Shown: positions 19,612 to 29,159 of the stretch, in pieces | Layout of the letters: the number at the start of each line of letters is the position of its first letter | Position numbering within the stretch: the first letter of the stretch is position 1 | DNA from: Tritrichomonas musculus | Lineage: Eukaryota; Parabasalia; Tritrichomonadida; Tritrichomonadidae | Assembly: GCA_039105265.1 (NCBI GenBank) | Contig: JAPFFF010000121.1 | Span: 1-45,401, forward strand | DNA: 45,401 nucleotides | Direction: 5' to 3' | Notes under the pieces: model-generated | What the model was told of the DNA's origin: nothing | What the model saw: only the letters and a program-made list of their open reading frames with translations | Databases searched by the model: none | Program-made: the position numbers and the translations under genes

Positions 19612-20060
19612 ATACCATATTAATTCTATTCTCATTCAATTATTTGAATGTCCTTACAAAAAGTCTCTTTTGCTTATTCAGTACCTAATTCTAACTCTAT
19701 CTTTTTACAAATGCAATCAAAATTTATAAACTTCTCAATTTTGAAAGAATATTCAAAATTCAATCATCATATTAACTTTTTGAGAAGTTTTCAAAATTAT
19801 TTTTCATTCCAAGATTTTCAAATATAGGATGACATTCATTGTGAATGATTCACTTCATATTTATATGTTATATTCAATAAACTCGAGATAAATAAAATAA
19901 AAATCAACACAATATTTGCGTTGAAGAAACATTCATCATTCTTAGCACTAATTCAATAATAATAATAATAAAATAATAATATTGAGTTAAATAAATCATG
20001 ATATTTTAAATATAAATAGAATAACTATAAATCCATTAATATATATTAAATTCGTTGACT
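19546..20060. other. 3' intergenic stretch between convergent genes
   Basis: No gene is seen. It contains an A30 run (19580-19609), shortly past the stop of the upstream gene, and a short ATA microsatellite near 19958-19980. Confidence 0.4.
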
Positions 20061-23000
20061 TTACAAGTCAGGCCTAAGGACTCTTTCTTTTGTGTCTTTC
20101 ATAACCAAGTAGAGCTCGGAATAAAAGCCTCCGTAGTCCTTCTTCATTATTTCTGCTTCAAAATCGAACACATTTTTCAAGTAATCCTTCCATTCGTCAC
20201 ATTCCTCGAAAATCTGGAATTCTTTTGGTTTTGATCGTTTTTTCTTAGTAATATATTTTGACATTCTCAAGTTCAATTTCTGTGCGATTTCAACCAATTT
20301 GTGGATGTGACCAGAGAAAGGCAAATTGATACTTTTTTCAGAATCATAAATATCAATTATTCTGTGCAAAATTTTTGTTCGATTAAAAATGAATACAGTC
20401 AAATGGGTGAACCTGAAAAAAGTCCTAATTAAATCAATCACGACATTGTGAAGGAACGAATTATATGGATATTCAAAGAACTGATCAATTAAGAAGCAAG
20501 CTGTCTTAATGATCAATTTGGATCTCTTTTTGACATTAAGAACAATATGATTTTGATCATTTTTGTTCTTTTTGTCTTTCTTAAAACGATCATCACTATT
20601 ATAAGGATGAATGTGAACAAAATCTGTATTATTAATATTAATATTACAAACAGTTTTGGTATTTTCAGGTGATTTAAATTCATCTTCTTCGTCTTCATTA
20701 ATTGTTGATAATTCATTAGTATCTTCTTCTTTAATCGTTGTCATTATTTTTGATTTTGGTGTTGAAGCTTCTTCTGTTTCTGCTTCTTTTGAAGATGCTT
20801 GTGATTCATCTTCAGCTTCACTTTCTTCATCTTCTTCAATTCCAACTTCCTCTTCTTCTTCCTCTTCAGCTTCTTCCTCTTCTTCTTCATTGTTTTTCTC
20901 ATATTCATCATTGCAACTCTTGCCATTCGTTGACTCAGTTGTCATCGAGTTTTCATCTGGATCTTCTTGTATAGTGAAACAGCTGTCTGCCAAAAAATTT
21001 GGCCTCTGTGCTCGAGCTGAATTTGGATATTGATAATTACAGCTCAGATTATCAAACATTGATTTTTGGCTAAAGTTATTGTTGACTGTTTCATTTAAAT
21101 TTAATTCACTCAATCTAGGTGCATTATTATAATTATTTATGTAATTAAAACCAGAGCTTAATGCTGTTAAACTTCTCCTTGGGCGATTATTTAAACCACT
21201 ACTGATTGAAAAGTTACCACCTGCCTTAGTTGCTCCGTTATTGTCTAAGGAATCATTGATAGTATTATTTAGATTCAAACTTTGCAAATTCAAACTTGTT
21301 AGTTGATTCTTGCTTATAGGTGAGTTGTCAGCTGAAACAGCAGAAGGCACACCTTTATTCAAATTCAAATTTAAATTCAAACTGGCAGAAGAAGAAGAAT
21401 TAGAATTGGTTATCGCAGATGGCGCTACAGGCGTTGATATTGCTGTTGGTAGTGGCGATGGTAGTAAGTTTGTATTTGCGTTTACTGACGCATCTGGATC
21501 AGATGAGTTGGAATAAGAAACAGAGGCAGTAGAATTGAGTGAGTTTGCTGCACTGTGAACCTTTTTTGGAGTATTAAAAAGTGCTTCCATCGGATTGGTA
21601 TTTGCATCGCAACGACATGAATGTGAATGTAGACTTGGGCTCGACTCTGTTTCTCTATCTTCTTCACGTGGTGAGAGGGCCGAATTGAAGAAGACTGGAG
21701 TAGACTGAAGCAATGGATAAAGGTCACTTACGGGCGGTGCTCCGAAATTGCCATTATACATTGGAGGAGCATTCTGATTTTTTCTGAAATCATCAGAATT
21801 TACTAGATCAAGCAACGATATATTATCTTCTTCAATTGGATCATTTGAAAATGAATAGTCGCTTGCTATCGAAATATCATTATTATTGTAATCAATGGAG
21901 TTGCAACTTTTTGTACGATGGTGAAATATGAGATCTATTTGCGGATTAGAAGGGGCTTGGCTGGCAATTTCCATCAAAGACAGATTTTCACCAGTATCTG
22001 GATTTTTCGAAACAGGTGAAATTTCAGATTCAGGAGCATGAATAATCCGCCTATCTGAGAAAGAGTAGTTATATTGTATTTGCTGGTGAATTTGTTGAAT
22101 TGTTTGCAAGTTATAGTTTGTATTATCTTCACTGATCTGATTCAATCCACCTGGTGGCACCTCAACTTTCGAGAAGTCGTAACGAGATGAGGATGAAGAA
22201 GAGGAAGTTGGAGTGAATTCAAATTTATCCTCTTCGTTCTTTGGAATATGCAAAAGTGGAATTTGGTTTCCTGCTTCAACCTTCCAACCGTTTTTATTAT
22301 TTGGTGCGTTGTTAAAGTAGTTTTTGATGTTTGGTAGACTCCGTTTGATACTAATTTTGCCACATCCAGAAGCTGCCGTGAAGCCTTTTGAGACGTTTAT
22401 TACTTCAGCGTTTTTGAAACCACCGCAATCGAACTTCTTCTTATAGATGCGACCGCTATTACTGCCTGAATGTGATGTTCTGTTAATATCATTACAAGTG
22501 AGAACACTAGTCGAATGACGTGGTTTCCTGAGATGAGAGTGAGTCGCACTTGAAAAATTAGGAATATGAGGAATATTCTTCCTTTTGTCCTTTGATTTTG
22601 ATAATGGATCATCAGAGCCAACTTCAGAGTTACCAGCCGCAATTTTCTCTGGATCAATTTGCACTTGTACTTGGGGTTGTGACTGTTGCAGTTGATTTTG
22701 GACATCATCTTCTGATATTGTGTCGATGAGAGGCGCATATCTTTTTCTTTGGAACTCATTTAATGTCATTGGCTGCTCAATTTCACCTTCTTTTTCACTT
22801 TCAACGTTGTCTGTTTCTCCATAATTCCATTCATTTTCCTCTTCCTCTTCTTCTTCTTCTTCGCCGATGTCATACTGATTTTCGATTACATATGAATCTT
22901 GACTTCTTGACACGCCTTTGTTTAAAATAGATGCTTTTTGTCTAATATTAAATAATTCAAGTGAATCAGAAAGATGGACACTTTTCTTCATCTTATAATT

Positions 23001-24245
23001 TATTGGTTCTGGAATTGATTCACCAGCAACTCCGTATAAATCGTTAACAATGCTTACAAAAAGCGTAATCATTGATATATCAACACTTTTTATATATTGT
23101 TTCACTTTCCCGGTGGATAAAGTCTCACTAGGCTCTTTAGTTTTATCAGCTTGATATTCCGAATTGATCTTCATTATACATTTGCAGATTTCTGGTAACC
23201 GGCCATTTATCGCCTCAATTGCATCTCGACTGCTTTGATTGCTTTGCTTATGCAAATTAACAAGGAGTTGAAACGCACTTAAAATATGCAATTTTTCTTC
23301 ATACATTGCTGAATCAAGAAGAGCAAGGATAGTGTCTTTCTTGAGAAGTGGTGTGACAAGAGAAGAATTTCTTGAAAGATTGCACGTAAGATATAGTAAA
23401 ATTTTAAATACGTTATTATTAATTGTGTCTATAAAATGCGAGTTATTATTAACTTGGCTATTAATTTCGTTATTAATATTTGTAGTTTCTGTATTGTCAT
23501 TATTTTCAGTACCATCCTTGCATTTTGTGTTAATAATATTATTAGAGTTGGTAGAATAATTGTTTTCTTCTTCCTCTGAATGCGGATTATTTTCTATAAA
23601 GGTGATTGGTGAATATAATGATGATACTCGCGATTTTGGATTGGTTATTGCTAATTTATTTAGTAAGATTTGAGTAAAAAAGTTTTCTTCAAAAAAAGTA
23701 AGGGCAGAATATGTATGAGATTTGATTATATCAAATAGTAAATCAAAAAAAGGTAAGTAATGTATATTGTCAACAAGAAGCATAAAAAATAAAATTCCTC
23801 CGCAGCTTCTAAATTCTGTTTTATAGTTGAAAGAAACAATTTGATTTTTGAATTTTGATATATGAGACGTATAGTCTATATCTGATCGAAGAAGTAGTTG
23901 CCCCAGTACCCTACAATACCTTCCTCTAACTATGCATGATGAATGCTTGGATTTGCTTTCAAGGAAATTAAAAACAATATTCAATAATTGCTCGTCAGTT
24001 GACATCATAATTTTAATATCATCACAATTTGATTCAAATATTGATTCGGCATTGGTGTAGAAATTTGGATCATATTTCTTATCATTTTCTAGATAAAGAT
24101 CAACCATATAAGATAAATTGAAATGAAGAAATTGCAAAAAATCATCGCTTGGACATTTCGTTTCGTTTTGAATGCTAGTATCTGATATAATATTAACAAG
24201 TTTGTCTGCCTCTTTTATCGGCTCTGGAGGCAAAAGCACGCTCAT
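20061..24245 (-). CDS. SAPS-domain regulatory subunit of PP6/Sit4-type phosphatase
   Basis: This 1394-residue protein has both ends of a SAPS domain. The N-terminal part (about 20-430) is helical, with LLNIVFNFLESKSKHSSCIVRGRYCRVLGQLLL followed by a SCGGILFFMLLVDN block, as in SAPS proteins (FL....pN...AGYF.KVL..LL). The C-terminal part (about 1230-1390) has FFEYPYNSFLHNVVIDLI, which matches the FF.YPWNNFLH signature, and FSGHIHKLVEIAQ, which matches GYMGHL..IA. Between them lie about 800 residues of Asn/Ser/Glu-rich low complexity. SAPS proteins bind the PP6/Sit4 catalytic subunit and steer its targets in growth and cell-cycle control. The large insertion is unusual; the frame is unbroken. 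Confidence 0.88.
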   Translation of the reverse strand: MSVLLPPEPIKEADKLVNIISDTSIQNETKCPSDDFLQFLHFNLSYMVDLYLENDKKYDPNFYTNAESIFESNCDDIKIMMSTDEQLLNIVFNFLESKSKHSSCIVRGRYCRVLGQLLLRSDIDYTSHISKFKNQIVSFNYKTEFRSCGGILFFMLLVDNIHYLPFFDLLFDIIKSHTYSALTFFEENFFTQILLNKLAITNPKSRVSSLYSPITFIENNPHSEEEENNYSTNSNNIINTKCKDGTENNDNTETTNINNEINSQVNNNSHFIDTINNNVFKILLYLTCNLSRNSSLVTPLLKKDTILALLDSAMYEEKLHILSAFQLLVNLHKQSNQSSRDAIEAINGRLPEICKCIMKINSEYQADKTKEPSETLSTGKVKQYIKSVDISMITLFVSIVNDLYGVAGESIPEPINYKMKKSVHLSDSLELFNIRQKASILNKGVSRSQDSYVIENQYDIGEEEEEEEEENEWNYGETDNVESEKEGEIEQPMTLNEFQRKRYAPLIDTISEDDVQNQLQQSQPQVQVQIDPEKIAAGNSEVGSDDPLSKSKDKRKNIPHIPNFSSATHSHLRKPRHSTSVLTCNDINRTSHSGSNSGRIYKKKFDCGGFKNAEVINVSKGFTAASGCGKISIKRSLPNIKNYFNNAPNNKNGWKVEAGNQIPLLHIPKNEEDKFEFTPTSSSSSSSRYDFSKVEVPPGGLNQISEDNTNYNLQTIQQIHQQIQYNYSFSDRRIIHAPESEISPVSKNPDTGENLSLMEIASQAPSNPQIDLIFHHRTKSCNSIDYNNNDISIASDYSFSNDPIEEDNISLLDLVNSDDFRKNQNAPPMYNGNFGAPPVSDLYPLLQSTPVFFNSALSPREEDRETESSPSLHSHSCRCDANTNPMEALFNTPKKVHSAANSLNSTASVSYSNSSDPDASVNANTNLLPSPLPTAISTPVAPSAITNSNSSSSASLNLNLNLNKGVPSAVSADNSPISKNQLTSLNLQSLNLNNTINDSLDNNGATKAGGNFSISSGLNNRPRRSLTALSSGFNYINNYNNAPRLSELNLNETVNNNFSQKSMFDNLSCNYQYPNSARAQRPNFLADSCFTIQEDPDENSMTTESTNGKSCNDEYEKNNEEEEEEAEEEEEEEVGIEEDEESEAEDESQASSKEAETEEASTPKSKIMTTIKEEDTNELSTINEDEEDEFKSPENTKTVCNININNTDFVHIHPYNSDDRFKKDKKNKNDQNHIVLNVKKRSKLIIKTACFLIDQFFEYPYNSFLHNVVIDLIRTFFRFTHLTVFIFNRTKILHRIIDIYDSEKSINLPFSGHIHKLVEIAQKLNLRMSKYITKKKRSKPKEFQIFEECDEWKDYLKNVFDFEAEIMKKDYGGFYSELYLVMKDTKERVLRPDL

Positions 24246-25071
24246 TTTTATCTTTGAAACAAATTCAAATATCGATCAACGAAAATCATGATTTCAGATA
24301 TTAACCAACGGATTTAAATGATTATAATTATAATTATAATTTAATTTTAGTTTTTTAAGATTATTCTAATAATAATATGGATGAATTGTTTATTTACTAA
24401 CAAAATAAAAACTATATAATCATATGAACTTTCAAAAGTTTTATCAGAATTAGTATCAAAGTTGAATAAGTAATTCAATTTCTATTTAAAAACCAAATAT
24501 AACTCTCAATTCACATCATAAAAATTGTTAATATATTAAATTTTTCTGAACGCTATAAATTTTATAAAATAATAAAGGTTTAATTGATTTTAATATTATC
24601 TGAAAAATTAAATATATTTATGAAATAAAAAAAAAGTTATGGTTTAAAAAAATTATTTCAAATATTTGAATTCATTTCAATTTTTAAAAATATAAATATC
24701 TCATAAAAAAACTTTAATAATTATATAAATACAATAAAAATGAATTTTATTATATACTAAAATTCTATTTGTGCAAATTATTAATAATGATTAATAAAAC
24801 GAATATATTTTTTTTTTTTATTATGCCTTTATATCAATGATTTTATTATAAACATACAAAGATGTCAATGGCATAATATTTTTCCAATATCTTACAATAT
24901 AATATCATATAATTAAGCAAGCTTTTATTGAATAATGATACGAAAGCAGATTTACATAAAATATAATATTATTTTCATATTATAATATCAATTAATAAGA
25001 AATCTTGATACATAATTTATTAGATTTTGAGATATGCCAATTTAGTTAAAATTTTTAAAAAATTTTGAAAG
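24246..25071. other. AT-rich intergenic stretch upstream of the SAPS gene
   Basis: No coding signal is seen in 826 bases of very A/T-rich sequence. It contains the SAPS promoter on the minus strand and ends in the left target duplication (TTTGAAAG, 25064-25071) of the next element. Confidence 0.4.
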
Positions 25072-25549
25072 TAGACTTGTTATTTTGAGAATCGATATCA
25101 AAAACGTCACTTTTTTACATCTGATACTCGATTATCAGTTTACAAATCTGATATCGAGATTATCGATTATCAAGATATCAGATTTGAAATGTGATATAAA
25201 AATAATTGTAAACTTGATATCAATTACCGAGATCTCGAGATCTCAAACTGATTTATCTTTTTTTATAATTGTTATTTGTGATTTTATTATATCTAAAAAT
25301 AAATAATAGAATGTATTGATGTTTATTTTAAGATTAAAATCAAAAAATACATTCTTTTTTATGAAATATTTGAGAATGAATTACGATCATATATTTATCA
25401 AAAAGTTTAATTAAAAATTCTGATATCAAAAGCTGAGAAAAAAAATTCTCAATCTCTGAAATCGATCTCGAGAATCTGTGTATATTTATGTATCGATATC
25501 AAAAAGTCAATCAATTATCGATCTCGAGAATCGGAGAATAACAAGTCTA
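25072..25549. mobile_element. non-autonomous DNA element with 13-bp TIR, 478 bp
   Basis: The element starts TAGACTTGTTATT and ends with the exact reverse complement AATAACAAGTCTA. The 8-bp sequence TTTGAAAG flanks it on both sides (25064-25071 and 25550-25557). Inside each end are clusters of ATCGATATC, GATATCGA and ATCTCGAGA palindromes. There is no transposase-like frame. An 8-bp duplication fits hAT or P-type elements; the TIR differs from the CAGGG family at 3535, so this is a separate family. The perfect duplication suggests a fairly young insertion. Confidence 0.88.
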
Positions 25550-25739
25550 TTTGAAAGGAAATAACAAAGTTTATGATAAAGCAAAGAACTTTCAGAAGAG
25601 TTAATTAACGGCCCCCTTGTTAACTAATTATTCTACTAAAAACTATTCAAAAAGCTGAATAATAAAGAAAAGATTTTCAAATACTTTTAATAATCAATGA
25701 ATTTGCCTGGTAATTATTGAGCATGAACATCAAAATTGA

Positions 25740-26160
25740 TAAGAAACATATGGTAAAGGTATTGACCTAAAAATTAGAAAAGAAGAATAAGGTGGTTTCA
25801 ATGCTTATCAGTCACAAATATTTCAGACAACCATTCGTAAATATGGAAGTTTAATTTCGTTTTGCAGAATTATTAGGAAATGCTAATTCAATTCAAATTT
25901 ATTGTTGATTTTACAAAGGATATTTTACTTCTAGGTCATTTGTTTAAACTCATACAAATGTTTCAGTTCTTAATTCAAATTTGAAAGCTTAAATGACTTA
26001 GATTAAAATGTCCTTTTTGTTATCTAAAATAAATTTATCTTAAATATAAACAAAATATCATACGAACACAAATTTCAAGAAATGAAAAAATATATTTTCC
26101 ATTATGAATCAAACATGATGGCAGAAATAGAACCATCAATCATGCTATAATACCATGTGA
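25740..26160 (+). pseudogene. decayed copy of the gene at 26573-27046
   Basis: The sequence parallels the neighbouring gene from its AAGAAACGTATGGCAAAGG block (about 26715) to about 27000. It keeps, for example, TTCATAAATATGGAAG-like, CAGAATTATTAGGAA and ATTTCAAGAAATGAAAAA stretches in the same order. The reading frame is lost through stops and small indels, the N-terminal third is absent or unrecognisable, and a 128-bp insertion splits it. The intact copy starts about 1 kb downstream in the same orientation, so this is an old tandem duplicate. It is a host gene relic, not a mobile element. Confidence 0.85.
25903..26030. mobile_element. 128-bp foldback MITE-like insertion
   Basis: The insertion is flanked by AAATTTAT on both sides (25895-25902 and 26031-26038). 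The intact paralogue has a single AAATTTAT at the matching site (near 26868), which is the empty site. The two arms are imperfect inverted repeats: ACAAAGGATATTTTACTTCT pairs with the reverse complement of the right arm, which reads ACAAAAAGGACATTTTAATC. No coding capacity is present. The 8-bp duplication matches that of the two larger elements in the window. Confidence 0.8.
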
Positions 26161-26162
26161 TT

Positions 26163-26188
26163 TAAAATTTTTGCCGGCAAAAATTTTA
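26163..26188. repeat. 26-bp perfect palindrome centred on GCCGGC
   Basis: The half-site TAAAATTTTTGCC is followed by its exact reverse complement. It lies just beyond the decayed gene copy. A related core (GGCCGGCTAAAAATCGGC) occurs near 9422, so it may be a recurring motif or a trace of a small element. Confidence 0.6.
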
Positions 26189-26572
26189 TTTTAGGTAATG
26201 ATATCTTGAGAAATATCTTAATAAAAAAATATTTTATTTAATATATTGATATTAATAATACTACATTAAAGAAAAAATAACAATATAAAAATAAATATTT
26301 ATTTTATTCAAAGATAAGGAGATAAATTTTTTGAAAATTTTATAAAAATAAAAATTCAGAAAAAAGGAAGTCGGGAAGTAAAAGTTTTTTTACGGTGATA
26401 TTTAAAGGTGAAAGTTTTTTAAATTATATATTAAAAATAGATATACAGGTTCGATCTCCTTTTTTGATGCCATTTTTCATTGACATTCTGACAAATTTTT
26501 TCCATGAAAAATCGAGTCAAAATTTTTGGGGCATATTAAAATTTTGCTTTTGATAGAAACTCATTTTTATAA
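26189..26572. other. AT-rich intergenic stretch
   Basis: No gene is seen. It should include the promoter of the gene at 26573. Confidence 0.35.
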
Positions 26573-27046
26573 ATGTCTTTCAACCAAACCAACGGCTTTG
26601 GATTGATACAAAATAAGCCCTTTGAATTACCTATAATAAAACAGCCCGCAGTAGAAAACGACTATAGCGATGATAATGAAGAAAAATTAAAAATAACTAC
26701 TAAAAAAAATAGAAAAGAAACGTATGGCAAAGGTATTGAAGCAAAAGTTATAAGAGAAGAATTGGGTGATTTTAATGTTTATAAGTCGCCAGTATATCAG
26801 GCAATCATTCATAAATATGGAAGATCAATCCGTTTTTCAGAATTATTAGGAATTATAAATACAATTCAAATTTATCTTAAATATAAACATAATATTGTAT
26901 TACCACAAATTTCAAGAAATGAAAAAAGAAGTTTTCCTTTATTAATCAAATATATTGATAGAAATAGTGAAATAATTATGCCATGGGTTGATCGTATGAC
27001 ATTATGCGATTCTAATTTGCAAAAAATATCTCTTGATACTAAATGA
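26573..27046 (+). CDS. uncharacterised 157-residue protein with a decayed paralogue upstream
   Basis: The function is not recognised. Residues about 28-50 are acidic then basic (DYSDDNEEK, then TKKNRKETYGKG). The remainder is a compact, apparently folded domain: YQAIIHKYGRSIRFSELLGI, then SRNEKRSFPLLIKYIDRN and IIMPWVDRMTLCD. The degenerate tandem copy at 25740-26160 conserves this C-terminal domain and not the N-terminus, which suggests that the domain is the constrained part. No signal peptide or membrane helix is present. It may belong to a multicopy parabasalid family, but I have no named family to offer. Confidence 0.75.
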   Translation: MSFNQTNGFGLIQNKPFELPIIKQPAVENDYSDDNEEKLKITTKKNRKETYGKGIEAKVIREELGDFNVYKSPVYQAIIHKYGRSIRFSELLGIINTIQIYLKYKHNIVLPQISRNEKRSFPLLIKYIDRNSEIIMPWVDRMTLCDSNLQKISLDTK

Positions 27047-27258
27047 TTTAATTAATAGGAAGAATTAGACTGTTCGAAATTTGCTCTTTTTTTGTTTGAT
27101 AAAATAATTTTTAACATCTTTTTTTTTGTGTGTAAAATTTTCTAAACGGTTTTATTCACAATTTTTCTAATATCTCACAAATTTGAGACTCTTCTTGATT
27201 TTATACATCAAATTTGAATGTATCATAAATATAAACATTTTTTATTTATTATTTAGCA

Positions 27259-28023
27259 ATGTCAAGTGCATTTGATAATTTGGAAATCGATAGTCTAGCA
27301 AGCTTAAGCTCATTAGTTTATAGCAATTCAAATCATGAAGAAGAAGAAGAAGAGTTTGAAGAAGAAGAAGACGCAGGTATATCAAGCAAACCACCTTCCC
27401 ATCTCCATTGTCACCCAGATGAGGAACTTCCCCCAGTTGCGGTATGCATGTGCGAAAAACTTTTCCATCCAGAATGTAATAAATGTTCAAAATGCCTAAA
27501 ACAATGCATCCGAGGGAAAGCTTTTATAAATAAAATTGATGATTCTCATAATTTAAATATTTTATGCATGAACTGTGCAGAGGAAATTGATAAAAATAGA
27601 ATCATTTGCCAAGTGTGCCTTGAAGAAATACAAAAAGAAGAAATATCAAATAAAAAGGATAGAAAAAATACTGCTACTGAATTAAGAAAAAGGTTTTGGG
27701 TGCATAAAGAATGTTTACACTGCCAAATATGCGGACTTTCGGAAAGAAAAGCATACCAATGTATAAAAAATAGGGACAAAACTAAAAATTACATTATATG
27801 TTTGGACTGTGCTTCAATAATGAATGGAGGAGGAACCTTAAAAACAATGGATCCTTTTGTTGGAAGATTTATTGATGATATTTTGCCCTCTGATTTTTGC
27901 AAACAATGCCAAAATTGTCATCAAAAACTCACATGTAATGGATTTGTATTTGCAAACCAAAGGATTTTATGTGTAAACTGCGGTAGATCTTTAATTCAAG
28001 AAAAAAAGATCAAAAAAATCTAA
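27259..28023 (+). CDS. LIM-domain-like zinc protein
   Basis: This 254-residue protein has an acidic N-terminus with two Glu runs (about 32-48) and then three LIM-like units. Unit 2 is canonical: ICQVC, then FWVHKECLHCQIC, then ICLDC. Unit 1 keeps the central FHPECNKCSKC and the last LCMNC, but its first zinc pair is irregular (LHCH...CMC). Unit 3 has FCKQCQNC and LCVNC without a clear first CxxC. LIM domains mediate protein contacts, often at actin structures. The start at 27259 is the first ATG. The irregular units may bind only one zinc each, or use other ligands. Confidence 0.85.
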   Translation: MSSAFDNLEIDSLASLSSLVYSNSNHEEEEEEFEEEEDAGISSKPPSHLHCHPDEELPPVAVCMCEKLFHPECNKCSKCLKQCIRGKAFINKIDDSHNLNILCMNCAEEIDKNRIICQVCLEEIQKEEISNKKDRKNTATELRKRFWVHKECLHCQICGLSERKAYQCIKNRDKTKNYIICLDCASIMNGGGTLKTMDPFVGRFIDDILPSDFCKQCQNCHQKLTCNGFVFANQRILCVNCGRSLIQEKKIKKI

Positions 28024-28073
28024 ACTTTTTTACAAAATCCTTAAATGATTTTACAATTTTAAATAAAAACTTA

Positions 28074-28094
28074 TTTTTTTTTTTTTTTTTTTTT
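28074..28094. repeat. T21 homopolymer
   Basis: A run of 21 T lies about 50 bases past the LIM gene stop, in its probable 3' region. Confidence 0.8.
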
Positions 28095-28127
28095 GATGTT
28101 GTAATGCTTTTTTTCTCAATCAAATTA

Positions 28128-28276
28128 GCCCTTCGGCGGTTTTGTAAAATACGGCTATTTGGTCGTTCATTGAATAGTTTATTATACAAAACTTCTACGG
28201 CACACGGCAAAAGTGCAACTTTTTGAATACTTTACATAAAAAAATCTTCAATTACGGCATACGGCCGAAAGGGATA
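28128..28276. mobile_element. candidate 149-bp MITE with 11-bp flanking repeats
   Basis: CAATCAAATTA occurs at 28117-28127 and again at 28277-28287. The piece between starts GCCCTTCGGC and ends GCCGAAAGGGATA, so CCCTTCGGC faces CCCTTTCGGC as an imperfect inverted repeat. Additional ACGGC words lie near both ends. The 11-bp duplication would fit Mutator-like elements, which occur in trichomonads. The ends are offset by two bases, so the boundaries are uncertain. Confidence 0.45.
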
Positions 28277-28510
28277 CAATCAAATTATTCAAAATTCTTA
28301 AAACCTAAAAGAGAAGCAATATCATTACTCTTTATTTCAATAATCTTAAAAGACACAAAATAAACATTTTTAATTTTATATTATTCCTTTTCTTTATCGC
28401 CAAAATATTCCATAAAATTTTTGGAAATTTTGGGTGGAAAATTTTTCAATTCAATTTTGATGCATCATTTAATTTAAAAATAAGCCAATAATTCAAATTC
28501 ACATTCTCTT

Positions 28511-28759
28511 ATGATGAATTATAAAATGTGCTATGAAATTGACTCAGAAAAGACCTATATATTGACTTTTAATAAAAATGAAACTACAAGAGATATCTTA
28601 TACAAAATAAAAAATAAGCACCAAAACAAAGAAATCAAATTTATCCATTTACAATGTAATCCTATTGATGAAAATGAAATTTTCTTCAAATTTTACAATC
28701 CGCTTAATATTTATATAATTACTGATGATGGCATTATAACAAGAAATACAATTAATTAA
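28511..28759 (+). CDS. small protein, possibly ubiquitin-like
   Basis: This is an 82-residue frame. The pattern of strand (KMCYEIDSEKTYILTFN), helix (TTRDILYKIKNKHQN), strand (KFIHLQCN) and a final strand before the stop (NIYIITDDG) resembles the beta-grasp fold of ubiquitin-like proteins. There is no C-terminal di-glycine, so conjugation would not be expected. Short length and A/T-rich context make a chance frame possible, but the hydrophobic periodicity favours a real gene. Confidence 0.5.
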   Translation: MMNYKMCYEIDSEKTYILTFNKNETTRDILYKIKNKHQNKEIKFIHLQCNPIDENEIFFKFYNPLNIYIITDDGIITRNTIN

Positions 28760-29159
28760 AAAAAATTATAGCAAATTCATATTTGTTTCGATATCGTATT
28801 AAATTTTACACTACTCAAATTTATATATAAAATGAAAATGAATCATATAACTTTTTAATATACATATGAGCAATATACATATTTTAAAAGAAGATAGAAT
28901 GCATTTTTTGTATATTTGAATCAAATTATGCTTTTCCAGAGAGTTTACATAAGCAATAATAATATATAGTTTTATAAACTTTTAAATTTGATTTTAATTG
29001 GAGTTTTATTTATCATTACATCTTTAAAATGCCATTATATTGCAATTTGAATAAATTATAAGTAAATATTAAAAGATATTCTTGGTTTAAAATATTTGAA
29101 AAAATTGTTTGAACGATCAAATATTTCATTCAAATTTGAATTACAATCAAACATTTCAA
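28760..29159. other. AT-rich intergenic stretch
   Basis: No gene or clear repeat is seen. It ends with TTTCAAATG at the start of the next gene. Confidence 0.35.

Noticed and set aside
25085-25306. 73-residue plus frame inside the 478-bp element
   Set aside because: It reads through palindromic ATCGATATC repeats and has no family likeness.
28010-28210. 66-residue minus frame past the LIM gene
   Set aside because: It is Lys-rich because it crosses the T21 run, and it overlaps the candidate MITE.
29109-29159. TTG start 17 codons upstream of the Frag1-like protein
   Set aside because: The first ATG is at 29160, next to a TTTCAA motif, and the extra residues add nothing family-like.
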